Source of the DNA: Nocardioides mangrovicus
Lineage (GTDB): Bacteria; Actinomycetota; Actinomycetes; Propionibacteriales; Nocardioidaceae
Direction of reading: 5' to 3'
NCBI RefSeq assembly: GCF_003674065.1
Contig: NZ_RDBE01000010.1
Location: 587,321 to 651,320 of the forward strand
DNA length: 64,000 nucleotides
The notes beneath the pieces were generated by a model. The model had not been told where the DNA came from. It saw only the letters and a program-made list of their open reading frames with translations, and did no database searches. Position numbers and translations under genes: made by a program. Positions 32,226 through 41,135 of this stretch are shown in pieces (within the stretch, counting starts at the first letter, position 1; each line of letters starts with the position of its first letter).

Positions 32226-33668
32226 TCAGAACAGCAGCGCCGTGCCGGGGTCGCTCATGAGGCCAGCGACGTCGGCCAGGAACCGGCTGCCCAGCTCGCC
32301 GTCGATGTGGCGGTGGTCGAAGGAGAGCGAGAACGTGCACACGTCGCGGATCGCGAGCTGCTCGTCCGCGCCCTCGCCGACCACCCACGGCTGCCGCTTG
32401 GTGGCGCCGAAGGCGAGGATGGCCGACTCGCCGGGGTTGATGATCGGCGTGCCGCCGTCGACGCCGAACGGGCCGACGTTGGTGATGGTGAAGGTGCCGC
32501 CGGCCATGTCGGCCGGCTGCGTACGCCCGGCGCGGGCGGTCTCCACCAGCGTCCCAAGCGACTCGGCGAGCTCGACCAGCGACTTGGCCTCGGCGTCCTT
32601 GACGTTCGGCACCACGAGGCCGCGGGGCGTGGCGGCCGCGATGCCGAGGTTCACGTAGGACTTGTAGACGACCTCCTGGGCCGCCTCGTCCCAGAACGAG
32701 TTGATCTCCGGTGTGCGCCGCATCGCCAGGCAGACCGCCCGCGCGAGCACCAGCAACGGGGTCACCTTGAGGTCGCGCAGCTCGCGGTGGCGGCGCAGCC
32801 GGGCCACCAGCTCGGTGGTGGCGGTGACGTCGACGGTGATCCACTCGGTGACGTGGGGGGCGGAGAAGGCGGAGTCCACCATCGCCTGCCCCATCATCTT
32901 GCGCACGCCCTTGATCGGCTCGCGACGCTCCCGCTGGACGTCATACGACGTGGTCGCTAGGGCGACCTCTTCGGATGACGTCGCGACGGCGGCCTGGACG
33001 TCCTCGCGGGTCACGACGCCGTCGGGGCCCGAGGCGGTGACGGTGGCCAGGTCGACGCCGAGGTCCTTGGCCAGCTTGCGTACCGGGGGCTTGGCCATCG
33101 CCCGCGCCTCGCGCTGGGTGGGCACCGCGACCGGGGTGGCCGGCACCGGGGACTCCTCCGCGGGCGCGACCTCATCAGACTGCGCACCACCCGGCGCGAA
33201 GGCACCCTGCAGCTGCAGCTGGGAGGCGGCCCCCGCCTCGGTGGCGGGCGTCGCCGCACCGCGTCGGGCCCGGCGCTGCGGACCGCGCTCGGCCTTGTTG
33301 CGGCCCACCAGCGACTCGCCCTCGCCGCCGCCGCTGGCGGCGGGGTTGGAGAGGTCGATCTCCACGGACTGCTCGGGCTGCTCGGCCGGGGCGTCGCCCA
33401 GGAACGGCGGCTTCGCCGGGGCACCGGCCTCGGCGTCCTCACCGATCCGGATGATCGGGGTGCCCACCGGCACGGTCTCGCCCTCGGGCACGAGGATCGC
33501 GTCGACCTCGCCGGCGTACGGCGAGGGCAGCTCGACCAGCGACTTGGCGGTCTCGATCTCCACCACGACGTCGTTGATGGCGACGGTGTCGCCGGCCTTG
33601 ACCTTCCAGGAGACGATCTCGGCCTCGGTCAACCCCTCACCGGGGTCGGGCAGCAGGTACTCGGGCAT
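32226..33668 (-). CDS. bkdC: Branched-chain 2-oxoacid dehydrogenase E2 (lipoamide acyltransferase)
   Basis: A 480-residue E2. The N-terminal lipoyl domain (about 1-80) has the lipoylated Lys in EIETAKSLVELPSPYAG. An Ala/Pro-rich linker leads to a peripheral-subunit-binding domain (about 190-225, PPVRKLAKDLGVDLATVTASG). The catalytic domain (about 250-480) has the active-site SFDHRHIDGELGSRFL (HxxxDG). Between the last two domains, about residues 229-244 (TSSEEVALATTSYDV) are encoded by a palindromic repeat at 32937-32982. It lies 10 bp after the E1-beta gene in the same operon. The symbol assumes the branched-chain rather than pyruvate complex. Confidence 0.88.
   Translation of the reverse strand: MPEYLLPDPGEGLTEAEIVSWKVKAGDTVAINDVVVEIETAKSLVELPSPYAGEVDAILVPEGETVPVGTPIIRIGEDAEAGAPAKPPFLGDAPAEQPEQSVEIDLSNPAASGGGEGESLVGRNKAERGPQRRARRGAATPATEAGAASQLQLQGAFAPGGAQSDEVAPAEESPVPATPVAVPTQREARAMAKPPVRKLAKDLGVDLATVTASGPDGVVTREDVQAAVATSSEEVALATTSYDVQRERREPIKGVRKMMGQAMVDSAFSAPHVTEWITVDVTATTELVARLRRHRELRDLKVTPLLVLARAVCLAMRRTPEINSFWDEAAQEVVYKSYVNLGIAAATPRGLVVPNVKDAEAKSLVELAESLGTLVETARAGRTQPADMAGGTFTITNVGPFGVDGGTPIINPGESAILAFGATKRQPWVVGEGADEQLAIRDVCTFSLSFDHRHIDGELGSRFLADVAGLMSDPGTALLF
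32937..32982. repeat. GACGTCATACG palindrome inside bkdC-like coding sequence (copy 2)
   Basis: The halves 32937-32959 and 32960-32982 match at 18 of 23 positions; outer arms are GACGTCATACGA and TCGGATGACGTC. It lies wholly within the E2 gene and is read in frame as a 15-residue linker segment ending SYDV. Related to 24648-24695 and 62579-62624. Confidence 0.8.
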
Positions 33669-33678
33669 CTCGATCGCC

Positions 33679-34656
33679 TCAGAACTCGAAGGTGCGGTCG
33701 ACGGCGTCCAGGACGCGGTCCAGGTCGGGGAGGTAGTCCTCCTCGATCCGGCTCGGCGGGTAGGGCGTGTCGAACCCGCCGACGCGCAGCACCGGCGCCT
33801 CGAGGGAGTAGAAGCACTCCTCGGTGATCCGGGCCGCCACCTCGGCGCCCAGGCCGAGGTTCACGTGCGCCTCGTGGGTGATGACGACGCGGCCGGTGCG
33901 GCGCACCGAGTCGTAGACCGGCCCCAGGTCGAGCGGGGAGAGGGTGCGCAGGTCGATCACCTCGACCGAGCGGCCCTCGCCCTCGGCGGCCCCGGCCGCC
34001 TTGAGCGCGGTCTTCACCATCGGACCGTAGGCCAGCAGCGTGGCGTCAGCGCCGGGTCGCACCACGCGCGAGGTGAACAGCGGCTGCGGGGTGGCCTGCT
34101 CGTCGAGCTCGGCCTTGTCGGCGTGGTACTGCCGCTTGGGCTCGAGGAAGATGACCGGGTCGTCGGCGGCGATGGCCTGCTGGATCATCCAGTAGCCGTC
34201 CACCGGGTTGGAGCAGGCGACCACCTTGAGCCCGGGCGTGTGCGCGAACTGCGCCTCCGGCGACTCCGAGTGGTGCTCCACAGCCCCGATGCCGCCGCCG
34301 AACGGGATGCGCACGACGATCGGCATCGGCACCTTGCCACGGGTGCGGAAGCAGAACTTGGCCACCTGGCTGACGATCTGGTCGTAGGCGGGGTAGACGA
34401 AGCCGTCGAACTGGATCTCGCACACCGGCCGGTACCCGCGGATGGCCAGACCCACGGCCGTGCCGAGGATGCCGGACTCGGCGAGCGGGGAGTCGATGAC
34501 CCGGTCCTCGCCGAAGTCCTTCTGCAAGCCGTCGGTGATCCGGAAGACGCCGCCGAGCTTGCCGACGTCCTCACCCATGATGAGGACCTTGGGGTCGTCC
34601 TCCATCGCCTTGCGCAGGCCGGCGTTGAGCGCCTTGGCCAGGGTCACCGTGGTCAT
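33679..34656 (-). CDS. bkdB: 2-oxoacid dehydrogenase E1 beta subunit
   Basis: A 325-residue transketolase-like subunit. It begins TTVTLAKALNAGLRKAMEDDPKVLIMGEDVG, with GILGTAVGLAIRGYRPVCEIQF, RIPFGGGIGAVEHHSESPEA and a C-terminal transketolase domain containing VVITHEAHVNLGLGAEVAARI. It forms the alpha2-beta2 E1 that decarboxylates branched-chain 2-oxoacids using thiamine diphosphate, a source of branched starter units for fatty acids in actinobacteria. Its ATG overlaps the E1-alpha stop by 4 bp (ATGA). Confidence 0.92.
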   Translation of the reverse strand: MTTVTLAKALNAGLRKAMEDDPKVLIMGEDVGKLGGVFRITDGLQKDFGEDRVIDSPLAESGILGTAVGLAIRGYRPVCEIQFDGFVYPAYDQIVSQVAKFCFRTRGKVPMPIVVRIPFGGGIGAVEHHSESPEAQFAHTPGLKVVACSNPVDGYWMIQQAIAADDPVIFLEPKRQYHADKAELDEQATPQPLFTSRVVRPGADATLLAYGPMVKTALKAAGAAEGEGRSVEVIDLRTLSPLDLGPVYDSVRRTGRVVITHEAHVNLGLGAEVAARITEECFYSLEAPVLRVGGFDTPYPPSRIEEDYLPDLDRVLDAVDRTFEF

Positions 34657-35810
34657 CGCGCCGCCTCGGTGTCGAAGGTGTCGAGGTAGGCGGCGTAGCC
34701 GTCACGCTGCCGCTCCAGCTCGGGGGTGTTCTCGGCGTAGACATGGTCGAAGATCGACAGCGGGTTCGGGTCGGGCAGCGTCCGGCAGCCCTCGCGCAGC
34801 CGCACACCCAGCTCGTCGGCCTCGGCCCTGATCGCCTCGAAGAAGTCCTCGTCGGCCAGCCCGTTGCGCTTGAGGTAGACCTCCACGCGGGCGATCGGGT
34901 CCTTCAGCTTCCAGGTCTCGACGTCGTCGGAGAGCCGGTAGCGGGTGGGGTCGTCGGTGGTGGTGTGCGCACCCATGCGGTAGGTGTAGGCCTCCACCAG
35001 CGTGGGGCCGCTGCCCTCGCGGGCGCGCTGCAGGGCGGCCTGGGTGACGGCGTAGGTGGCCAGCACGTCGTTGCCGTCGACGCGGACGCCGGGGAAGCCG
35101 AAGCCCAGCGCGCGCTGGTAGAGCGGGATGCGGGTCTGCCGCTCGATCGGCTCGGAGATCGCCCACTGGTTGTTCTGGCAGAAAAAGACGACCGGGGCGT
35201 TGTAGGAGGCGGCGAAGATGAACGCCTCGTTGACGTCGCCCTGGCTGCTGGCGCCGTCGCCGAAGTAGGCGATGACCGCGGCGTCGCGCTCGGGGTCGCC
35301 GGTGCCCACCGCGCCGTCGCGCTGGACGCCCATCGCGTAGCCGGTGGCGTGCAGCGTCTGCGCGCCGATGACGATCGTGTAGTTGCCGAAGTTGTGCTCG
35401 CGCGGGTCCCAGTCGCCCTGGTCGATGCCGCGGAAGAGACCGAGCAGCCGGAGCGGGTCGAGACCGCGGCACCAGGCGACGCCGTGCTCGCGGTAGGTGG
35501 GGAACGCATAGTCCTGCGGACGCAGTGCGCGACCGGAGCCGACCTGGGCGGCCTCCTGGCCCAGCAGCTGGGCCCAGATGCCGAGCTCCCCGTGACGCTG
35601 CAGCGCGGTGGACTCGGTGTCGATGCGCCGGGTGAGCACCATGTCGCGGTAGAAGCCGCGCAGCTGGTCGGCGGAGAAGTCCTGGTCGAACTCGGCGCGG
35701 TGCACGCGCTCGCCCTCGGGGGTGAGCAGCTGCACCAGCTCGGGGCCGCCGTCGCTCTGCGAGGGCCCGAAGACCTCGACGAGGTCCGGCCCGAAGTCGG
35801 ATGTGGTCAT
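34653..35810 (-). CDS. bkdA: 2-oxoacid dehydrogenase E1 alpha subunit
   Basis: A 385-residue thiamine-diphosphate enzyme subunit. The ThDP motif runs from GDGASSQGDVNEAF to CQNNQWAIS (GDG...NN, about residues 170-205). MVLTRRIDTESTALQRHGELGIW and YRMGAHTTTDDPTRYR are also typical. AAGGAG lies 5 bp before the ATG at 35808-35810. It is the first gene of the E1-alpha, E1-beta, E2 operon; no E3 gene is linked. The 199-bp region 35811-36009 upstream holds its promoter and nothing else I can recognise. Confidence 0.92.
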   Translation of the reverse strand: MTTSDFGPDLVEVFGPSQSDGGPELVQLLTPEGERVHRAEFDQDFSADQLRGFYRDMVLTRRIDTESTALQRHGELGIWAQLLGQEAAQVGSGRALRPQDYAFPTYREHGVAWCRGLDPLRLLGLFRGIDQGDWDPREHNFGNYTIVIGAQTLHATGYAMGVQRDGAVGTGDPERDAAVIAYFGDGASSQGDVNEAFIFAASYNAPVVFFCQNNQWAISEPIERQTRIPLYQRALGFGFPGVRVDGNDVLATYAVTQAALQRAREGSGPTLVEAYTYRMGAHTTTDDPTRYRLSDDVETWKLKDPIARVEVYLKRNGLADEDFFEAIRAEADELGVRLREGCRTLPDPNPLSIFDHVYAENTPELERQRDGYAAYLDTFDTEAAR

Positions 35811-36009
35811 GCACGCTCCTTCTCACGTCGCCGCCCGTGCGGGGTCGCCGCTGGGTCGGTGGTCGGGGCCGACGGACCGGCGTGCAGGGGTGGCGCGCGG
35901 GACGGTCCGGCGTACCGCTCGTTGTGACCCGGGCCACAGCGCGGCGGTGCCGTCAACCTACCCGTCGCCGCCAGCGTGTCGCCAATCGAGGGACGGGTAA
36001 GAAGGAGGC

Positions 36010-36480
36010 ATGAGCCAGTCCCACGTCGTCCCAGGAGTGGTCGCCGAGTCGATCGACGTCGACACCCCGCCGGAGCGGGTGTTCGCGATCCTCAGCGATC
36101 CCTACCAGCATCCGCGCATCGACGGCTCGGGCAGCCTGACGGGCGCGATCCGCGGGCCGCACCAGCTCTCCGAGGGCGCCAGCTTCGGCGTCGACATGAA
36201 GCTGTTCGGGCTGCCGTACAAGATCCGCAACACGGTGGTGGAGTACGAGGAGGGGCGCCTGATCGCCTGGCGTCACTTCAACGGCCACCGGTGGCGCTAC
36301 CGGCTCGAGCCCCGAGCCGACGGCGCCGGCACGCGCGTCACCGAGGAGTTCGACTACTCCCGCGTGCCCGGCTACAACCGCCGCATCCTGGAGCTGCTCG
36401 GCTTCCCCGAGCGCAACCGGCAGGGCATCAAGGACACACTGCCGCGGCTCAAGGCCGAGGCGGAGGGGCAGTCCGCGTGA
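36010..36480 (+). CDS. SRPBCC-family protein (polyketide cyclase/dehydrase-like)
   Basis: A 156-residue protein with the START/SRPBCC helix-grip pattern: ESIDVDTPPERVFAILSDPYQHPRIDGSGSL at the N-terminus, then FGVDMKLFGLPYKIRNTVVEYEEGRLIAWRHF, and a long C-terminal helix. Such proteins bind hydrophobic ligands, and the specific role cannot be read. AAGGAGG 2 bp before the ATG is a strong ribosome site. Its TGA overlaps the GTG of the next gene (GTGA). Confidence 0.83.
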   Translation: MSQSHVVPGVVAESIDVDTPPERVFAILSDPYQHPRIDGSGSLTGAIRGPHQLSEGASFGVDMKLFGLPYKIRNTVVEYEEGRLIAWRHFNGHRWRYRLEPRADGAGTRVTEEFDYSRVPGYNRRILELLGFPERNRQGIKDTLPRLKAEAEGQSA

Positions 36481-36701
36481 GCGTGATCCGCACGGGCACC
36501 ACGGTGTCGTGGTCGTGGGGCAGCAGCACCGCGACGGGGAAGGTGACCGCGATCCACCGCTCGAAGGTCACGCGCACCATCAAGGGCAGCTCGATCACCC
36601 GCGACGGCTCGAAGGACGACCCGGCCTACGAGATCGAGCAGGATGACGGCACCCGGGTGCTCAAGCTCCGCTCGGAGGTCTCGGCTAGCCGGCCTGGCTG
36701 A
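36477..36701 (+). CDS. HVA1/DUF2945 Tudor-like small protein
   Basis: A 74-residue protein matching the DUF2945 / hypervirulence-associated Tudor domain family: GTTVSWSWGSSTATGKVTAIH, KTIKGSSITRDGSKDDPAYEIE (with T in place of the first K) and a final VLKLRSEV. These small beta-barrel proteins are common in bacteria, and their role is unknown. It is coupled to the SRPBCC gene by a 4-bp overlap and overlaps the end of the convergent GGDEF gene by 17 bp. Confidence 0.85.
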   Translation: MSVIRTGTTVSWSWGSSTATGKVTAIHRSKVTRTIKGSSITRDGSKDDPAYEIEQDDGTRVLKLRSEVSASRPG

Positions 36702-38232
36702 GCTCGCCCCGCTCGGCGCGACGGGCGGTCTTCTGGGCGTACATCGCGGCGTCGGCGCGGCGCATCAGGTCGTCGGCGAGCTCGGCGTGGCCCAGGGCCG
36801 GTGTCGGCTCGTCGCCCTGCGCGACCAGCAGCCGGTGGTGGGCGACCCCCACGCTGACGGCCACCTCGACCAGGATCCCGCCGATGTCGAAGGGTTCGCC
36901 GAAGGCCCCCTCGATGCGGGCGACCACGCGCTCGGCGTGACCGCCGTCCTCGAGCAGCAGCGCGAACTCGTCGCCGCCCAGGCGGGCGACCGTGTCGCAG
37001 CTGCGGACGCAGCCGCCCAGCCGCTCGGCCACGACGCGCAGCAAGACGTCGCCGGCACCGTGGCCGTGCTCGTCGTTGACCGGCTTGAAGCCGTCGAGGT
37101 CGCAGTACAGGACGGCCACGTCTCGGCGGGCGCGGCTCAGCGCGCGGTCGAGCCGCGCCGCGAAGAGCACCCGGTTGGGCAGGCCGGTGAGGGCGTCGTG
37201 CATGGCCTGGTGGTGCAGCTCGTCGCGGGCATCGGCGAGCGCCGTCACCAGTCGCTGGTTGTCGCGGACGGTGAGGAACTGGCGCAGCAGCATCATGGCC
37301 ACCAGGGCCGCGACCAGGAGCAGGACGCTGCGCTGGTTGGTCGAGGAGCGCATCAGCTCGGTGCCGAGCACCGTCACCGCGATCGTCAGCGGCAGGTAGG
37401 GCAGTGCCATCCAGACCAGTGCCTGCTCGGACTGCCCGCGACGCCGGCGCCGCTTGGCCCGCCGGGCCGCGGCGCGGACCGGCGTCCCGGCGCCGCCCGC
37501 CCCGATGAGCAGGAAGCCCAGGAACCAGCCGCCGTTGGCCAGCGCGTCGCTGGAGGAGAAGGAGGAGATGCTGTCGAGGTAGAGGAAGGTGCTGTCGGCG
37601 ACGGAGACGAACACCAGGCCGATGGTCATCACCATCAGCGCGGTGCGCTCGTCGCGACGGCCGCGCGCCAGCGCCATGAGGGCGAGCGAGGCCATGACGA
37701 CGTCGCCCACCGGGTAGGCCAGCGAGAGCAGGAACGGCAGCCAACCGTTGCCCGGACCGTCGGAGAAGGTCGGGCCGAGGATCGTCACCCACGACAAGGA
37801 GAGCAGCGACCCGGCGATGATGGCGCCGTCCATGAGGTCGCGGCCCCGCGCCACCAGCTGACCGCGCTGCGTGCCCAGCCACAGCACGACGCCCGCACCG
37901 GCGGCCAGGGGGAAGAGCAGGAAGCCGGCGTCGGCGAGCGAGGGGAACGGCACCTCCTGGCCGAGCAGCAGCTCGTCGTAGGTCCAGATCGCCTGCCCGA
38001 GCGCCCAGCACCCGGTGCCCAGCGCGATCAGGGCCCAGGCGCGTCGGCGCTGGCCGTGGGCGCGCCGAGCTGCGAGCGCGCCGCCGAGCGCGCCGAGCGA
38101 GGCGGCCAGCAGCTGGCCCAGGTCGCTGACGGCGGTGACGGCGCCGCCGACCAGCTGGGGGCGTCCGAGCACGACCGCGTAGGCGACGGCCGCAGCCGTC
38201 GCCGCAGCCGCGAGCCGCCACGTGCGCACCAT
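36685..38232 (-). CDS. Membrane-bound diguanylate cyclase (GGDEF)
   Basis: A 515-residue protein. The N-terminal 300 residues hold about nine membrane helices forming a sensory region. A GGDEF domain (about 335-500) follows, with the intact catalytic motif ARLGGDEFALLLED (about residue 415). An upstream RSCD five residues before GGDEF forms the RxxD inhibitory site, so product feedback by c-di-GMP is expected. It begins with an HxAxxDxLTGLPNR-type motif (HDALTGLPNRVLF). There is no EAL domain. Its 3' end overlaps the HVA1-like gene. Confidence 0.92.
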   Translation of the reverse strand: MVRTWRLAAAATAAAVAYAVVLGRPQLVGGAVTAVSDLGQLLAASLGALGGALAARRAHGQRRRAWALIALGTGCWALGQAIWTYDELLLGQEVPFPSLADAGFLLFPLAAGAGVVLWLGTQRGQLVARGRDLMDGAIIAGSLLSLSWVTILGPTFSDGPGNGWLPFLLSLAYPVGDVVMASLALMALARGRRDERTALMVMTIGLVFVSVADSTFLYLDSISSFSSSDALANGGWFLGFLLIGAGGAGTPVRAAARRAKRRRRRGQSEQALVWMALPYLPLTIAVTVLGTELMRSSTNQRSVLLLVAALVAMMLLRQFLTVRDNQRLVTALADARDELHHQAMHDALTGLPNRVLFAARLDRALSRARRDVAVLYCDLDGFKPVNDEHGHGAGDVLLRVVAERLGGCVRSCDTVARLGGDEFALLLEDGGHAERVVARIEGAFGEPFDIGGILVEVAVSVGVAHHRLLVAQGDEPTPALGHAELADDLMRRADAAMYAQKTARRAERGELSQAG

Positions 38233-38316
38233 GTCCCCCTTCGAGGACAGGATGACGGCAGCGGCGGGACCCCCGGGCGGGAATCCGTGAAAACCCTATG
38301 AACGGGTCACTCCGGG

Positions 38317-39978
38317 CTAGTCGCGCTCGTAGCGCTCGCCGGTGGCCGGGTCGATGGCGCTCCGCCCAGGCGGCAGGTTCGACAGGTCGGGGGCGATGAC
38401 CGTGCGCTCGTGGGTGTCGGGCAGCCGCGGCCCACGCGGCATGTCGCCGCCGCCGACCAGCACCAGGTCGCTGGAGTCGCGCTTGGGCAGCGTCTCGCCG
38501 CGGAAGAAGGCCGGCGCCATCGCCTGGTAGGCCAGCATCAGCACGATGCCGAGGAGGAGCGAGCCGATGCCGATGAGGAACACGCCGCCGATCCCGAAGA
38601 GCCTGGTGTAGCCGTAGTCGGGGTCGGCGTAGGTCTTGCAGGCCACGACGAAGAAGGCCAGCAGCACGACGCCGCCGATGAGCGGGAGGACCCCCTGCAT
38701 GAGGATGTCGCGCGGCTTGTCCCACATCGTCTTGCGGTAGAACCAGACGCACGCGAATCCGGTCAGGCCGTAGTAGAAGGCGATCATCAGCCCGACCGCG
38801 GCGATCGTGTCGGCGAGGATGTTCTGGCTCAGCAGCGACAGCCCGACGTAGACGACGATCGAGACGATGCCCATCCACACCGTCGAGACGGTGGGCGTCA
38901 GGTACCTCGGGTGGATCCGGGCGAAGGCCCTCGGGATCGCCTGAAAGGCGCCCATCGACAGGCTCGTGCGGGCGGTGGGCAGGATGGTGGTCTGGGTCGA
39001 CGCCGAGGCCGAGGTGAGCACGCAGATCGCCAGCAGGTGCACCATGATCCAGCCGACGGCACCGCCGCCGAAGACCTCGTGGCCCATCGCGGCGAAGACG
39101 TCGTCGGCGTTCGCGTCGTTGCCCAGCCCGATGCCGTGGGTGCCCACGCCGGCGAAGGCGATCGTCGAGATCGAGACCAGGGCGTAGATCAGCAGCAGCA
39201 GGATCGTGGAGAGCACGGCGGCCCGGCCGGGCGTGCTCGCCGGGTCGTCGGACTCCTCGTTGGTGGCCACCGCGGTGTCCCAGCCCCAGTAGATGAAGAC
39301 GGCGATCAGCGTGGCCGACACGATCGCCGTCGGGGTCAGCCCCGCGGGCGAGAGCCAGCTCAGCGACGGCTTGAGACCCGCCGGCGCGTCGCCGGCGTAC
39401 ACCTTGACGATCGCGAACACCGCGAACGCCACCAGGGTGACGATCTCGACCCCGAGCAGGGCGTACTGCAGACGCGCGGAGACCTCGATGCCGCGGTAGC
39501 AGATGTAGGTCATGACGATGATCCACACGATGCCCGCGACCGTGCTCCAGAACAGGCTGCCGGCCAGCTCGTCGAACCCGAAGAGGCTGAAGGAGTAGGA
39601 ACCGGCGATGGCCGCCAGGTTGGCCATGACGATGACGTCGGCGGCGATGATGCCCCACCCGCCCATCCAGCCGGTGCGGGTGCCGAAGGCCCGCGCGGCC
39701 CAGGTGAAGGTGGTGCCGCAGTCCGGCTCGGCCTTGTTCAGCTCGGCGTAGGCGACCGCGATCAGGTACATCGGGATGAAGGCCAGCACCATGATGAGCG
39801 GTGCCTTGGTGCCGACGATCCCGTCGCCGCTCTGGACGATGACGACGTAGCCGAGGCTGGCCGCCAGGCTGTACGCCGGCGCGGTGGAGGCGATGCCGAC
39901 CACGACGCTGCCGACCAGGCCGAGAGCCCCGGCCTTGAGGCCCTTGCTGTCACCCACCACGGATGCGGTCGCCGTCAT
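38317..39978 (-). CDS. APC-family amino acid permease
   Basis: A 553-residue transporter with 12 or so membrane helices. GLVGSVVVGIASTAPAYSLAASLGY and FIPMYLIAVAYAELNKAEPDCGTTFTWAARAFG mark the APC superfamily helix 1-3 region. The C-terminal tail after the last helix is hydrophilic (about 475-553, PRGPRLPDTHERTVIAP). Uptake of an amino acid or amine by proton symport is expected; the substrate is unknown. ATG 39976-39978 with GGAAGGTTG upstream is the better start, because an upstream in-frame ATG gives a poor N-terminus. The 38233-38316 gap toward the GGDEF gene has no clear feature. Confidence 0.9.
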   Translation of the reverse strand: MTATASVVGDSKGLKAGALGLVGSVVVGIASTAPAYSLAASLGYVVIVQSGDGIVGTKAPLIMVLAFIPMYLIAVAYAELNKAEPDCGTTFTWAARAFGTRTGWMGGWGIIAADVIVMANLAAIAGSYSFSLFGFDELAGSLFWSTVAGIVWIIVMTYICYRGIEVSARLQYALLGVEIVTLVAFAVFAIVKVYAGDAPAGLKPSLSWLSPAGLTPTAIVSATLIAVFIYWGWDTAVATNEESDDPASTPGRAAVLSTILLLLIYALVSISTIAFAGVGTHGIGLGNDANADDVFAAMGHEVFGGGAVGWIMVHLLAICVLTSASASTQTTILPTARTSLSMGAFQAIPRAFARIHPRYLTPTVSTVWMGIVSIVVYVGLSLLSQNILADTIAAVGLMIAFYYGLTGFACVWFYRKTMWDKPRDILMQGVLPLIGGVVLLAFFVVACKTYADPDYGYTRLFGIGGVFLIGIGSLLLGIVLMLAYQAMAPAFFRGETLPKRDSSDLVLVGGGDMPRGPRLPDTHERTVIAPDLSNLPPGRSAIDPATGERYERD

Positions 39979-40095
39979 GGCCCCAACCTTCCGATCCCAC
40001 ACAGCCCGGCCCCGAGGTAGAGCCACACAGTAGGACGACTCCCCCGTGGTGGGAAAGGAGTCGAGGACCGGACCGGCCGTCGCCGGCCGAGGCCT

Positions 40096-41064
40096 CTAGA
40101 CGGCCGTGGTCCAGCCGGACAGGTCGGGTCCGTCGGGGACGATGCCGGAGGGGTTCAGGTCGGTGTGCACGCGGTAGTAGTGCGCCTTGATCTGGTCGAA
40201 GTCGATCGAGTCGCCGAAGGCCGGGATGGCGTACAGCTCGCGCGCGTAGCGCCACAGGTGCGGCAGCTCGACGAGCTTGGACCGATTGGTCTTGAAGTGG
40301 CCGTGGTAGACGGGGTCGAAGCGGGCCAGGGTGGTGAAGAGCCGGACGTCGGCCTCGGTGATGTCCTCGCCCATCAGGAAGCGGCGTTCCGCGAGCCGCT
40401 CCTCGAGCCAGTCCAGCGCGGCGAAGAGCCGCTCGAAGGCGTCGTCGTAGGCCTCCTGGGAGCCGGCGAACCCGCACCGGTAGACGCCGTTGTTGACCTC
40501 GGTGTAGATCCGCCGCATCACCTCCTCCATCTCCTCGCGACACTCGGCCGGCCACAGGTCCGGGGCGTCGGGACGGTGGAACTCGCGCCACTCGAAGAAG
40601 AAGTCGTGGGTGATCCAGGGGAAGTCGTTGGTGACGACGGCCTTGGTCGAGACATCGACCATCGCCGGCACGGTGATGCCCTTGGGGTAGTCGGGGAAGC
40701 GCGCGAAGTAGGCCTGCTGCAGCCGCTCGTAGCCCAGCACGGGGTCGACGCCGCCCGGGTCGAGGTCGAAGGTCCAGCTGCGCGAGTCGTGCGTGGGACC
40801 GCACTGGCCCATCGAGATGACGTCCTCGAGGCCGAGCAGGCTGCGCACGATGATGGCCCGGTTGGCCCAGGGGCAGGCACGCGCGACGATCAGTCGGTAG
40901 CGGCCCGGCTCGACCGGCCAGTACTCGCGACCCGAGCCGTCGGACTTGTTGTGGTGGTCGCCGGGATCGCGGGCTCCCGAGGTGATCCGGTCGGGGATGT
41001 AGTCGGTGTCGCGCTCGAAGGCCTTGCCCTGCTCGACGTAGGTGGGCGTGTAGTCCTCGGGCAT
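40096..41064 (-). CDS. Glutathionyl-hydroquinone reductase-like GST (YqjG/ECM4 type)
   Basis: A 322-residue protein of the omega-like GST/YqjG family. The active-site Cys lies in the N-terminal thioredoxin fold, VARACPWANRAIIVRSLLGL. The typical sequences GWTFDLDPGG-like (WTFDLDPGGVDPVLG), NDFPWITHDFFFEW and a C-terminal helical domain RFLMGEDITEADVRLFTTLARFDPVYHGHFK are present. Actinobacteria use mycothiol rather than glutathione, so the thiol partner may differ. TAGGGT on the minus strand ends 6 nt before the ATG, a leaderless arrangement, and the tandem ArsR operator lies just beyond, so it may be co-regulated. Confidence 0.9.
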   Translation of the reverse strand: MPEDYTPTYVEQGKAFERDTDYIPDRITSGARDPGDHHNKSDGSGREYWPVEPGRYRLIVARACPWANRAIIVRSLLGLEDVISMGQCGPTHDSRSWTFDLDPGGVDPVLGYERLQQAYFARFPDYPKGITVPAMVDVSTKAVVTNDFPWITHDFFFEWREFHRPDAPDLWPAECREEMEEVMRRIYTEVNNGVYRCGFAGSQEAYDDAFERLFAALDWLEERLAERRFLMGEDITEADVRLFTTLARFDPVYHGHFKTNRSKLVELPHLWRYARELYAIPAFGDSIDFDQIKAHYYRVHTDLNPSGIVPDGPDLSGWTTAV

Positions 41065-41089
41065 ACCTCGACCCTACCGACCACCCATT

Positions 41090-41119
41090 GCAAAGAAGTC
41101 TTTGCAAAGAGGTCTTTGC
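41090..41119. promoter_or_regulatory. Tandem ArsR-type palindromic operators
   Basis: Two 16-bp palindromes, GCAAAGAAGTCTTTGC (41090-41105) and GCAAAGAGGTCTTTGC (41104-41119), share two bases and sit between the divergent GST and ArsR starts. TTTGCA at 41101-41106 and TAGGGT at 41124-41129 form a promoter with 17-bp spacing whose -35 lies in the operator. Bound regulator would block its own promoter and possibly the GST promoter. Confidence 0.82.
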
Positions 41120-41135
41120 GGTCTAGGGTGTCGCC